A DNA stretch of 64,000 nucleotides, taken from the NCBI RefSeq assembly GCF_001632775.1, contig NZ_CP015249.1:3824686-3888685 (forward strand), written 5' to 3'. Every line of letters begins with the position of its first letter. Positions within the stretch are counted from its first letter, which is position 1. This DNA comes from Dokdonella koreensis DS-123. GTDB lineage: Bacteria; Pseudomonadota; Gammaproteobacteria; Xanthomonadales; Rhodanobacteraceae. A model generated the notes under the pieces. It saw only the letters and a program-made list of their open reading frames with translations, had not been told where the DNA came from and ran no database searches. Made by a program: the position numbers and the translations under genes. Shown piece after piece: positions 41,957-51,912 of the stretch.

Positions 41957-42661
41957 ATGAACAAGAACCGCATCCTGCTGGCCGACGACGACGTCGAGCT
42001 GGCGCAGTTGCTGCGCGACTTCCTGGTGCGCGAAGGCTTCGAGGTCGTGCTGGCGCATGATGCCGAGGCCGCGGTGGCCGCCGTGCGCGGCGACAAGCCG
42101 TTCGACGCACTGGTGCTGGACGTGATGCTGCCCGGGCGCTCGGGGCTGGACGTGCTGCGCGAGCTGCGCCGCGACAGCACGTTGCCGGTGCTGATGCTGA
42201 CCGCGCTGGGCGAGGACATCGACCGCATCCTCGGCCTGGAGCTGGGCGCCGACGACTACATCCCCAAGCCGTGCAACCCGCGCGAGCTGGCCGCGCGCCT
42301 GCGCGCCGTGCTGCGCCGCGCGCACGGCGAGAACGGCGGCGAGGCGATGACCGACCTGCAGTGCGAGAACGTCACGCTGCGCGCCGCCTCGCGCAGCGTC
42401 GCCGTGGACGGCGAGCCGGTCACGCTGACGGCGACCGAGTTCGACCTGCTGGCCCTGCTGATGCGCGAGGCGGGCCGCGTCGTGACCAAGGAGCGCATCT
42501 CGCAGACCGTGCTGGGCCGGCCGCTGGGCCCGTACGACCGCTCGATCGACGTGCACGTGTCGAACCTGCGGCGCAAGCTGGGCAATGCCGCCGACGGCCA
42601 GTCGCACATCACGACGATCCATCGCAGCGGCTACCTGTTCCGCAAGCTCGACGAGCACTGA
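41957..42661 (+). CDS. cpxR: OmpR-family response regulator, CpxR-like
   Basis: The 234-residue protein has a receiver domain with the acidic pair in LLADDDVEL, phospho-acceptor Asp55 (VLDVMLPG) and a KP switch lysine. The winged-helix domain contains LTATEFDLLALLM and DRSIDVHVSNLRRKLG. It matches CpxR in length (E. coli 232) and in the MNK start. An ATG at 41945 is also possible, but it lies inside GCTATGCT (41942-41949), a -10-like box whose transcript would begin at about 41957 without leader. The partner kinase follows after one base. Confidence 0.85.
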   Translation: MNKNRILLADDDVELAQLLRDFLVREGFEVVLAHDAEAAVAAVRGDKPFDALVLDVMLPGRSGLDVLRELRRDSTLPVLMLTALGEDIDRILGLELGADDYIPKPCNPRELAARLRAVLRRAHGENGGEAMTDLQCENVTLRAASRSVAVDGEPVTLTATEFDLLALLMREAGRVVTKERISQTVLGRPLGPYDRSIDVHVSNLRRKLGNAADGQSHITTIHRSGYLFRKLDEH

Positions 42662-42662
42662 C

Positions 42663-44060
42663 ATGCGGCGGCTGTTCTGGCGCATCTTCGCGGCGTTCTG
42701 GCTGGCCATGGTGGTCCTGATCCTGGCACTGGTCTGGATCACCACACGCAACTTCGAGACCGAGAAGATCCCGGGCCTGGAAGTGACGCGGCTGCAGGCG
42801 ACGATGGACGACCAGCTCGCCCGCGTCGCGCGCGACCTGCGCCGGAACGGCCCCGACGGCCCGCACCGCTGGCTGCGCGCCAGCGACGACCGCGGGCCGG
42901 TGCGGCTGTTCCTGCTCGACGACGGCGGCCACGACCTGCTCGGCCGGCGCGTGCCGGCGGATGCGGCCGACGCGGCGCGCACGGCGCTCCTCGGCCTGGA
43001 CCCGGCCGACCCGGTGCGCGACGCGATGGCCGCCGATCCCGACTCGGACCGCGTGCGCCTGCGCCTGGTCATCCTGCGCGACGGGCGTCGCTATGCCGCG
43101 GTGGCGGTGTTCGACGGTTCCTCGTTCGGCCGCCTGCTGTACCACCGCCCGTTCACGTTCTGGAGCCACATCGGCGTGGCGCTGGTGATCAGCACCCTGG
43201 TCAGCCTGCTGCTGGCGTTCTACGTCGCCCATCCGCTCGGGCGCATCCGCTCCAGCATGCGCAGCTTCGCCGAGGGCGACCTCGATTCGCGCGTGGGCCG
43301 GCTGCGCTTCGGCCGCAGCGCCGAGATGACCGGGCTGGCCGGCGAGTTCGACCGCATGGCCGAGCGCATCAAGGCGCTGGTCGAGAACAACCGCCGGCTC
43401 GTGCGCGATGTCTCGCACGAGCTGCGTTCGCCGCTGGCACGCCTGCGTGTGGCACTGGAGCTGGCGCGCGAAGGCGAGCCGGCCGAGGCGCGTCGGTCGC
43501 TGGACCGTATCGACCGCGAGGCCGACCGGCTGGAAGCGATGCTGGCGCAGGCGATCGAGCTGTCGCGGCTGGAGACCGCCACCGAGCCGCGGCGCGAGCG
43601 CATCGCGCTCGACGAGCTGCTCGGCCACGCGATCACCAATGCCGACTACGAGGGCGCGCCACGCGGCCGCAAGGTGGTCCTGGCCGCCTCCGCGCCGATC
43701 CGCCTGCACGGCGCACCGGATGCCCTCTACAGCGCTGTCGAGAACATCATCCGCAACGCCCTGGCGTACACCGCCGACGGCACCACGGTCGAGGTCGCGC
43801 TGCAGCGCGACGCGGCCGATCCGGGCATCGCACGCATCGTCGTGCGCGACCACGGTCCCGGTGTGCCGGAAGGCGAACTGGTGCGGATCTTCGACCCCTT
43901 CTACCGCACCGACGCCGCACGCACGCGCTCCAGCGGCGGCACCGGCCTCGGCCTGGCCATCGCGCGCCGCGCCGTCGTCAACCACGGCGGCCACATCATC
44001 GCCTGCAATGCCGAAGGCGGCGGCCTCGAAGTGACCATCAGCCTGCCGGTCGACGCCTAG
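42663..44060 (+). CDS. cpxA: Sensor histidine kinase, CpxA-like
   Basis: The protein has 465 residues. TM1 (about 7-27) and TM2 (about 168-188) bound a periplasmic domain of about 140 residues, followed by HAMP (about 189-241). HisKA carries His252 in VSHELRSPLARLRVALELA, a CpxA-like box, and the ATPase carries NIIRNALAYT, DHGPGVP and GGTGLGLAI. CpxA monitors envelope protein stress and phosphorylates CpxR. The periplasmic domain is not obviously like E. coli CpxA, so the stimulus may differ. It starts one base after the regulator's stop. Confidence 0.88.
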   Translation: MRRLFWRIFAAFWLAMVVLILALVWITTRNFETEKIPGLEVTRLQATMDDQLARVARDLRRNGPDGPHRWLRASDDRGPVRLFLLDDGGHDLLGRRVPADAADAARTALLGLDPADPVRDAMAADPDSDRVRLRLVILRDGRRYAAVAVFDGSSFGRLLYHRPFTFWSHIGVALVISTLVSLLLAFYVAHPLGRIRSSMRSFAEGDLDSRVGRLRFGRSAEMTGLAGEFDRMAERIKALVENNRRLVRDVSHELRSPLARLRVALELAREGEPAEARRSLDRIDREADRLEAMLAQAIELSRLETATEPRRERIALDELLGHAITNADYEGAPRGRKVVLAASAPIRLHGAPDALYSAVENIIRNALAYTADGTTVEVALQRDAADPGIARIVVRDHGPGVPEGELVRIFDPFYRTDAARTRSSGGTGLGLAIARRAVVNHGGHIIACNAEGGGLEVTISLPVDA

Positions 44061-44106
44061 AGCCCGCTATCATCGGCGATCCCTCCGCCCTGGCCGGGAG
44101 CCGATC

Positions 44107-45138
44107 ATGCGCGCCGTCTCCGCTTCGCCCACCTCCACTCCCCCGCGCCATCGGCTCGCGGGCCGGCGGTGCCGCTGGCTCGCGGTGCTGGCCGCGGTGC
44201 TGACCCTGCCGGCGCCGGCTGCCGATCCGCCGGCCCTGCCGGCACCCGCGACTTTCCGCTTCGAGAGCCAGCGCCAATCACTGGCGATGAGCTATCTCGA
44301 CATCGCACCGGCGGCGCCCGCCAAGGGCCGCACGGCCGTGCTGCTGCACGGCAAGAACTTCTGCGCCGGCTACTGGCAGGACACGGCCGCGACGCTCGCC
44401 GGCCACGGCTTCCGCGTGATCGTGCCCGAGCAGATCGGCTTCTGCGGCTCGGACAAGCCCGAACGCTACCAGTTCAGCCTGCACCAGCTGGCGGCCAATA
44501 CGCAGGCCCTGCTCGACCGGCTCGGCATCGAGCGCGCCGAGCTGGTCGGCCACTCGATGGGCGGCATGCTGGCACTGCGCTTCGCGCTGCTGTATCCGCA
44601 GAGGACGGCGCGGCTGGTGCTGGTCAACCCGATCGGCCTGGAGGACTGGAAAGCCAAGGGCGCGCCGTACCGCACGATCGACGCCGCCTATGCGGCGGAG
44701 CTCGAGAGCAGCTACGAGAGCATTGCGCGCTACCAGCGCGCGAACTACTACGACGGCGACTGGACGCCGGCCTACGAGGCGCTGGCGCGCCAGCTCGCGG
44801 CGGTCTATGCCGGGCCCGACGGCAAGGCCTACGCGTGGAACGCGGCCCTGACGGCGGACATGATCTACACGCAGCCGGTCGTGCACGAATTCGAACGCAT
44901 CGCCGTGCCGACGACGCTGATCATCGGCCAGCGCGACCGCACCGCGATCGGGCGGGAAGGCGCGCCGAAGGCGGTGGCCGACGCGCTCGGCGACTACCCG
45001 GCGCTCGGCCGCGATGCCGCGCGGCGCATTCCCGGGGCGCGCCTGATCGAGCTGCCGGGCCTCGGCCACCTGCCGCAGATCGAGGCACCGGACCGCTTCC
45101 GCGCCGAGCTGCTCAAGGCCTTCGAGCTGGCGCGCTGA
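44107..45138 (+). CDS. Secreted alpha/beta hydrolase
   Basis: The protein has 343 residues. A hydrophobic segment after an Arg-rich N-terminus (about 24-39, ending LPAPAADPP) looks like a long signal peptide. The alpha/beta-hydrolase fold follows, with oxyanion region LLHGKNFCAGYW, nucleophile elbow GHSMGGM, acid in IIGQRDRT and His in GLGHLPQIE. Substrate cannot be told from sequence. The fold covers esterases, epoxide and haloalkane hydrolases and lactonases. It sits between two two-component systems, 2 bases before the RegB-like gene, so it may be cotranscribed with it. Confidence 0.87.
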   Translation: MRAVSASPTSTPPRHRLAGRRCRWLAVLAAVLTLPAPAADPPALPAPATFRFESQRQSLAMSYLDIAPAAPAKGRTAVLLHGKNFCAGYWQDTAATLAGHGFRVIVPEQIGFCGSDKPERYQFSLHQLAANTQALLDRLGIERAELVGHSMGGMLALRFALLYPQRTARLVLVNPIGLEDWKAKGAPYRTIDAAYAAELESSYESIARYQRANYYDGDWTPAYEALARQLAAVYAGPDGKAYAWNAALTADMIYTQPVVHEFERIAVPTTLIIGQRDRTAIGREGAPKAVADALGDYPALGRDAARRIPGARLIELPGLGHLPQIEAPDRFRAELLKAFELAR

Positions 45139-45139
45139 C

Positions 45140-46447
45140 GTGGCCACGTCCTTCCCCGACAGCGCCGACACCGGTCCGCACGGCCCGCGCCAGCTGGTTT
45201 CCACCCTTGCCTGGCTGCGTCTGTGCGCGGTTGCCGGCCAGGCCCTGACGGTCGCCTTCGTCGCGACCTGGCTGGACCTGCCGATCGCCGTGCTGCCGCT
45301 GGCCACGGGCATCGCGGTGCTGGCGGCGTTCGCACTGTTCGCGTTCTGGCGCCTGACCCGGCCCTGGCCGGTCGGCAGCGTGGAAGCCGTCGTGCACATC
45401 GCGATCGACACGATCGTGCTCGGCTACCTGCTCTACCTCACCGGCGGCGCGACCAATCCGTTCGTGTCGCTGCTGGTGATGCCGATCACGCTGACCGCCG
45501 CGGCGCTGCCGCGCCTGTACGTCGCCGCCGTGGCGACGCTCGCCGCGGCGACCTACCTGGTGCTGCTGCGCTGGTACCAGCCGCTGCCGTACGTGCATTC
45601 GGACCACACCTACAACGTCTTCAACCTGCACGTCGCCGGCATGGCGATCAGCTTCGTCATCACCGCCGGCCTGCTCGGCTTCTTCATCGCCGGCCTGGCC
45701 GCCGCGCTGCGCGCGCGCCAGGCCGCCTCCGAGCACGAGCGCGAGCGCGCGCTGCGCGACGAAGGCATCCTGGCGATCGCCACGCAAGCCGCCGGCACCG
45801 CCCACGAACTCAACACGCCGCTGTCGACGATGCGCACGCTGCTGACCGAGCTGCGCCGCGAGCACGGCCAGGACCCGCAGCTGACCGAGGACCTCGCCCT
45901 GCTGGCCGGCCAGGCCGACCGCTGCCGCGACATCCTGCGCGAGCTGGTGGCCGTCGGCCGCACCCAGCTCGCCGGCAAGGCGGACCGCACCACGATCGGC
46001 GCCTATGTGGACGCCGCCCGCCGGTCGTTCGCGCTGTTGCGGCCGGAGATCGAGCTGGACTACCGGCCCGACGAGACGCTGGCGGACCGTCCGGTCCACA
46101 TCGTCCCGGCGTTGCGCCACGCCCTGGTCAACCTGCTCAACAACGCCGGTGATGCCTCGCGCAGCGCGGGACAGGTGCGCATCACGCTGGAAGCGGCGAT
46201 CAGCGGCGGCCATCTGGAACTGCGCGTGCGCGACTTCGGCCACGGCCTGGACGCACCGCAAGGCCCGCCCGCGATCGGGTTCGTCAGCACCAAGCGCGAC
46301 GGCCTCGGCCTCGGCCTGGCGCTGACCAAGGCCACCGCCGAGCGCCTCGGCGGCGAGCTGGTCGCGCAGCGCCCGGAAGGCGGCGGCACGCTGCAGCGAT
46401 TGCGCCTGCCCTTGCGGGTACTGGACAATGCCGGACACGATGTCTGA
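45140..46447 (+). CDS. regB: RegB/PrrB-like redox sensor histidine kinase
   Basis: The protein has 435 residues and six predicted membrane helices (about 22-205). GGATNPFVSLLVMPI between helices is the quinone-binding GGxxNPF motif of the RegB family. The H-box reads AGTAHELNTPLSTM with His222, again RegB-type. The ATPase has NLLNNAGDAS, DFGHG and GLGLGLAL. RegB homologues sense the oxidation state of the ubiquinone pool and control respiration. The redox Cys of Rhodobacter RegB is not evident in the dimerisation region. The start is GTG, 2 bases after the hydrolase stop. It overlaps the regulator by 20 bases. Confidence 0.9.
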   Translation: MATSFPDSADTGPHGPRQLVSTLAWLRLCAVAGQALTVAFVATWLDLPIAVLPLATGIAVLAAFALFAFWRLTRPWPVGSVEAVVHIAIDTIVLGYLLYLTGGATNPFVSLLVMPITLTAAALPRLYVAAVATLAAATYLVLLRWYQPLPYVHSDHTYNVFNLHVAGMAISFVITAGLLGFFIAGLAAALRARQAASEHERERALRDEGILAIATQAAGTAHELNTPLSTMRTLLTELRREHGQDPQLTEDLALLAGQADRCRDILRELVAVGRTQLAGKADRTTIGAYVDAARRSFALLRPEIELDYRPDETLADRPVHIVPALRHALVNLLNNAGDASRSAGQVRITLEAAISGGHLELRVRDFGHGLDAPQGPPAIGFVSTKRDGLGLGLALTKATAERLGGELVAQRPEGGGTLQRLRLPLRVLDNAGHDV

Positions 46448-46997
46448 ACTCCCGACCCGGATCCTGCTGATCGACGACGACGAGGTCTTCGTGCGCGTGC
46501 TGTCGCGCGCGCTGACCGCTCGCGGCTTCGCGGTGGCGACCGCGCACGACCGCAGTTCCGCCCTCGCCGCCTGCGCCGAGCAGCACCCCGAGCACGCCGT
46601 GCTCGACCTCAAGCTCGGCAGCGAGAACGGCCTGGCCCTGATCCCCGAGCTGCTGGCGGCCAGTCCCGGCCTGCGCATCCTGCTGCTGACCGGTTATGCC
46701 TCGATCGCAACCGCGGTGGAAGCGATCAAGCGCGGCGCCCACGACTACCTCGCCAAACCGGTCGATGCCGACCAGGTCATGCACGCCCTGCTCGGCGACG
46801 GCCGCGACGACGCGGACCTGGAAGCGGCCCTGCCGGATGCGCCGCCACCGCTCAAGCGCCTGGAATGGGAGCACATCCAGCGCGTACTGGCCGAGTGCGA
46901 CGGCAACATCTCCGAGACCGCACGCCGCCTCGGCCTGCACCGGCGCACACTGCAACGCAAGCTGGCCAAGCGGCCGGTGCGCGAAGCCGGGCACTGA
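46428..46997 (+). CDS. regA: RegA/PrrA-like response regulator
   Basis: The protein has 189 residues. The receiver contains LLIDDDEVFVRVL and phospho-acceptor Asp60 (HAVLDLKLG). After a Pro-rich hinge (PDAPPPLKRLEW), a Fis-type helix-turn-helix reads ISETARRLGLHRRTLQRKLAKR, the nearly invariant DNA-binding helix of RegA/PrrA/RoxR. It should switch respiratory genes with oxygen or redox state. The start overlaps the kinase's end. An ATG four codons later (MSELPTR) is equally plausible. Confidence 0.92.
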   Translation: MPDTMSELPTRILLIDDDEVFVRVLSRALTARGFAVATAHDRSSALAACAEQHPEHAVLDLKLGSENGLALIPELLAASPGLRILLLTGYASIATAVEAIKRGAHDYLAKPVDADQVMHALLGDGRDDADLEAALPDAPPPLKRLEWEHIQRVLAECDGNISETARRLGLHRRTLQRKLAKRPVREAGH

Positions 46998-47425
46998 CGC
47001 CACCCCCGCAACGCCCGCGCCGGCGTTTCCGGCCAACGCGTCGAATCGCACTTCGGCGTCTCTGTGCGGCGTCATCGGCCGGGATAAGACCGGCGGTGCC
47101 TGGCGCTCGCTCTACCCGCTCGTACACACCAGGCCGGATACGCTGCCGATCGACGCCGGACTGGCACCGATGCCCGGAAGATCCATTCCGTGCACCTGCC
47201 GCACGGGTCGCCGGAACGGTGGCCGGCAACAAAACCTGATCCCGCGCTCGCCCGGCGCGGTGCCAGAGGAGTAGGCTGGCGCGGGGTGCCGGGACACCCT
47301 GCCGGCCTCGTGCAGCCATGTACGGTTCCGGCGACCTGCAAACGCCGTCACCGGCCTGCGACAGGGGACGTCGGCGACGGCGGGTCGAGCGTCCATTCGC
47401 GTTCTTCACTCTGAAGGGGATATCC
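46998..47425 (+). other. Gap of 428 bases without a recognisable gene
   Basis: No reading frame here has credible codon use or family resemblance. TAGGCT at 47272-47277 resembles the -10 boxes elsewhere in the window but lacks a -35 partner. GAAGGGGATATCC at the right end is the ribosome site of the next gene. A long leader or a small RNA cannot be excluded. Confidence 0.5.
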
Positions 47426-47701
47426 ATGGAAAACATGCTGGTGAAAATCATCATCGATCTGGTGGCCGGCCTGATCGGCGGCAATGTTGCCGGACCGTTG
47501 AACAAGAGCGGCAACCTGGGGCCGGTGCTGAACTCGATCCTCGGTGCCGTCGGCGGCATCGCCGGCGGGCAAGGCCTGGACGCAGCGGGCATCCTCGACC
47601 AGCTCGGCATCGGCGGCGGTACCGCCGGCCACGCCGGCGCGGCCGCGATCATCGGCGCCCTGCTGCCGCTGATCATCGGTTTCTTCAAGAAAAAGGCCTG
47701 A
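47426..47701 (+). CDS. Small Gly/Ile-rich hydrophobic protein of unknown function
   Basis: The protein has 91 residues. It starts MENMLVKIIIDLVAGLIGGNVAG and ends IIGALLPLIIGFFKKKA, with a Gly/Ala-rich middle (GAVGGIAGGQGLDAAG). There is no cleavable signal peptide. The ends could be amphipathic or membrane-embedded helices. A strong ribosome site (AAGGGGA) shows it is a real gene. The composition recalls short membrane-active or DUF937-like proteins, but no family can be named. A GC hairpin follows the stop directly. Confidence 0.7.
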   Translation: MENMLVKIIIDLVAGLIGGNVAGPLNKSGNLGPVLNSILGAVGGIAGGQGLDAAGILDQLGIGGGTAGHAGAAAIIGALLPLIIGFFKKKA

Positions 47702-47704
47702 CCC

Positions 47705-47723
47705 GGCCCGCGCCGCGCGGGCC
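47705..47723 (+). terminator. GC hairpin after the small protein gene
   Basis: GGCCCGCG and CGCGGGCC form a perfect 8-bp repeat with a 3-base loop, beginning 4 bases after the stop. There is no T-tract, so it may protect the mRNA 3' end rather than terminate. Confidence 0.35.
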
Positions 47724-47901
47724 TGCCGCGCGGTGCATCCGGGACCGGCGCATCGTCCAGTCAGGGCCTGTCCCGGCCCTTCTCGACATGCACGGTCACG
47801 GTACCGCCCCGCGACCGGCGCCGCAGATCAATGCGGCGGCACCGCCACCCCGCGATTGACCCATTCCTGGATCGCCCCGGCAGGCTGTTTCTCGACAGTT
47901 G

Positions 47902-48777
47902 CTAGCGATCGGGCAGCGGGATGAACTCGGTCTCGCCCGGCACCTGGTCGAACCGGCCCTCGCTCCAGTCGCGCTTGGCCTGCTCGATGCGCTCGCGCGA
48001 GGACGAGACGAAGTTCCACCACATGAAACGCTCGCCGTCGAGCGGATCGCCGCCGAACAGGAACAGGCGCGTAGGTACCAGCGCATGCAGCGCGAACGTG
48101 CCGCGCGCGGGCAGCACCAGCATCTGCCCCGCCGTGAGCGTATGGCCGCCGATGGCGACCGCGCCGTCGGCCACGTGGATGCCGCGCTCGCGATGCTCCT
48201 CGTCGATGGTCAGGCGCGCGCCGGCGTCGCACTCGATCGCCACGTAGAGCGTGCGCGCGAACACCGCGACCGGCGAGCGCAGGCCGAACGCATCGCCGGC
48301 GACCACGCGCAGGCGCACGCGTCCCTCGTCGAGGGTGAGCGAAGGCAGGGTCGCGGCCGGATGGTGATGGAAGGCCGGCGTGGTTTCCTCGTCGGCCTGC
48401 GGCAGCGCGACCCAGGTCTGGATACCGTGCATGCGCTGGCCGGCCGCGCGCTCGGCCGCCGGCGTGCGCTCGGAGTGGACGATGCCACGTCCGGCCGTCA
48501 TCCAGTTGACGTCGCCCGGCCGGATCACCTGGTCGAACCCCAGGCTGTCGCGGTGCTCGATCGCGCCCTCGAACAGGTACGTCACCGTCGCCAGGCCGAT
48601 ATGCGGATGCGGCCGCACGTCCATGCCGACGCCGGCCGGCATCGCCGCCGGGCCGATGTGGTCGAAGAACACGAACGGCCCCAGGTGACGGCACTTCATG
48701 TGCGGCAGGAAGCGGGCCACCTCCAGATGGCCCACATCATGGATGCGCGGCTCGATCGTCAGGAAATCGTCGGACAT
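47902..48777 (-). CDS. Pirin family protein
   Basis: The 291-residue bicupin has the four metal ligands His57, His59, His101 and Glu103 in RPHPHIGLATVTY and AGRGIVHSE, as in pirins. It has no signal peptide. Bacterial pirins include quercetin 2,3-dioxygenases and proteins that modulate redox enzymes, so catalytic function is likely but the substrate is open. The ATG at MSDDFLTIEP is the family start. The upstream gap holds a nested inverted repeat that may regulate it. Confidence 0.9.
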   Translation of the reverse strand: MSDDFLTIEPRIHDVGHLEVARFLPHMKCRHLGPFVFFDHIGPAAMPAGVGMDVRPHPHIGLATVTYLFEGAIEHRDSLGFDQVIRPGDVNWMTAGRGIVHSERTPAAERAAGQRMHGIQTWVALPQADEETTPAFHHHPAATLPSLTLDEGRVRLRVVAGDAFGLRSPVAVFARTLYVAIECDAGARLTIDEEHRERGIHVADGAVAIGGHTLTAGQMLVLPARGTFALHALVPTRLFLFGGDPLDGERFMWWNFVSSSRERIEQAKRDWSEGRFDQVPGETEFIPLPDR

Positions 48778-48819
48778 GGGCGGCCTCGGCCGATGGACGG
48801 TGGCGCTACAGCATACCGG

Positions 48820-48869
48820 CCGCACCGGTCGTTGCGTGCTGTACGCAACGCCACGTCCGTCCGGTGCGG
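48820..48869. repeat. Nested inverted repeat between pirin and DUF2782 genes
   Basis: Outer arms CCGCACCGG (48820-48828) and CCGGTGCGG (48861-48869) are perfect 9-bp complements. Inside them GTTGCGT (48831-48837) and ACGCAAC (48843-48849) form a perfect 7-bp stem with a 5-base loop. It lies 43 bases upstream of the pirin ATG. Confidence 0.6.
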
Positions 48870-48944
48870 TCCACCGGATCGGGCCGCGAGGAGGGCCCGG
48901 GTGCCGTTTTGTTGGCGGGGGTCAAACCGCATACAGCCGTGGTT

Positions 48945-48953
48945 TGCTAGGCT
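48945..48953 (+). promoter_or_regulatory. Extended -10 candidate for the DUF2782 gene
   Basis: TGC then TAGGCT (TAGGCT at 48948-48953) lies 24 bases before the ATG. A CAAACC/GGTTTG inverted repeat (48923-48928 and 48941-48946) overlaps it and could be an operator. Confidence 0.4.
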
Positions 48954-48977
48954 GCCATCCCCGTCCGGAGATCGACC

Positions 48978-49472
48978 ATGGCCCGCCACCTGCTTCTCGC
49001 TTCGTTCCTCGTCCTGGCGATGCCGGCCGGCGCGGCCGAGCCGGCCCGTCAACAGACGCCGGTGCCGCCGCCCCCGACCCTGGAGGACCCCGGCATCACC
49101 GCCGCCTCCGCCGTCGAACCGGGCAAGGCCGCCGAACCGCGCAGGACCACCGACGCGCCGCCGCCTGCCGGCATCGACCAGCCGCTGCCGAAACCCGACA
49201 CGCGCCCGGCCCGCGATCGCAACGCCCGCAACAGCGCCAACGCCGCCGCCGTTGCCGAACGCACCGCCGCCAGCGACGTGGCGGTCCGCAAGGAAGGCAC
49301 CGATACCGTCGAGGAATACCGGCAGAACGGCCGCGTCTGGATGATCCGCATCGTCCGCCCGGACGGCACCGACCAGACCTTCATGGACATGACCGGCAAC
49401 GGCCGCCTCACCCGCGATCCCAACGAAGGACCGGTGGCCCCGGTGTACTTCCGCCTCTACGAGTGGAACTGA
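48978..49472 (+). CDS. DUF2782 family secreted protein
   Basis: The protein has 164 residues. A signal peptide (MARHLLLASFLVLAMPAGAAEP) precedes a long Pro/Ala-rich disordered stretch (about 24-100) and a C-terminal domain. That domain carries the DUF2782 signature VEEYRQNGRVWMIRIVRPDG and DMTGNGRLTRD, a short beta structure found in many gammaproteobacteria. No function is known. It ends with FRLYEWN, usual for the family. It is convergent with hemF. Confidence 0.85.
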   Translation: MARHLLLASFLVLAMPAGAAEPARQQTPVPPPPTLEDPGITAASAVEPGKAAEPRRTTDAPPPAGIDQPLPKPDTRPARDRNARNSANAAAVAERTAASDVAVRKEGTDTVEEYRQNGRVWMIRIVRPDGTDQTFMDMTGNGRLTRDPNEGPVAPVYFRLYEWN

Positions 49473-49564
49473 CCGGCCCCGTCCGCTGCCGTCGGACCGC
49501 TCGCGAACACCTGGACGCGCTCGCCGCCCGCATGCCCGCGGGCGGCCGGTTCCCGGATCGCTGA

Positions 49565-49587
49565 CCGCCGGCTTCGAATGCCGGCGG
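49565..49587. terminator. Hairpin between convergent DUF2782 and hemF genes
   Basis: CCGCCGGC and GCCGGCGG form a perfect 8-bp stem around a 7-base loop. It lies 92 bases after the DUF2782 stop and 7 bases after the hemF stop, and so could serve both. It has no T-tract on either side. Confidence 0.4.
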
Positions 49588-49594
49588 GTGTCGC

Positions 49595-51486
<1,892 letters not shown>

Positions 51487-51912
51487 AAAGCCACTTGCGG
51501 ATTTTCCTGGATCGATCGCTGCGGAGGCGATGAAGCTCGGTCACGCGAGTCTTGCCGTACGGGTCCTAGGCCCGCGCCACGTCCCGACCCCGGGGTGACG
51601 GCGGCATGCCCTACATCGACCCAGCCGCCACATTCCATCGAATGACATGCCCATTTTCCAATGGTGGCACTCAAGCCGCGATGCGCTGCCGAAGGCAGCC
51701 TGCGATTTCCATTGAGAATAATGTCGTGTTCGATGGCCGATTCGCGTATCCCGTACCGAAGACTTCGGTGCGGGCTCGCGATGGCGCCTACAGGCATGCG
51801 CTCGCCGCCGAAACGTCCGGTTTCCAATGAAACCAAATCGTTCGATTGCCTTGTGCCAGCACGACGCTACACTCGCGCTGCACGAATACCTTCAACCAGA
51901 CTAGGGGTCTGT
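51487..51912 (+). other. Lower-GC gap of 426 bases with two dyads
   Basis: No gene is recognisable. The stretch 51.6-51.85 kb is distinctly lower in G+C than its surroundings. It holds ACCGAAG A CTTCGGT (51755-51769) and GGTTTC CAAT GAAACC (51819-51834). The promoter of the next gene lies at its right end. Confidence 0.5.
51846..51873 (+). promoter_or_regulatory. Promoter for the secreted protein at 51.9 kb
   Basis: TTGCCT (51846-51851), a 16-base spacer and TACACT (51868-51873, within GCTACACT). It would give a leader of about 33 bases before the ATG at 51913. Confidence 0.4.

Noticed and set aside
47112-47396. A 94-codon minus-strand frame in the gap before the small hydrophobic protein
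   Set aside because: No ribosome site, Arg/Pro-rich composition, and no recognisable domain.
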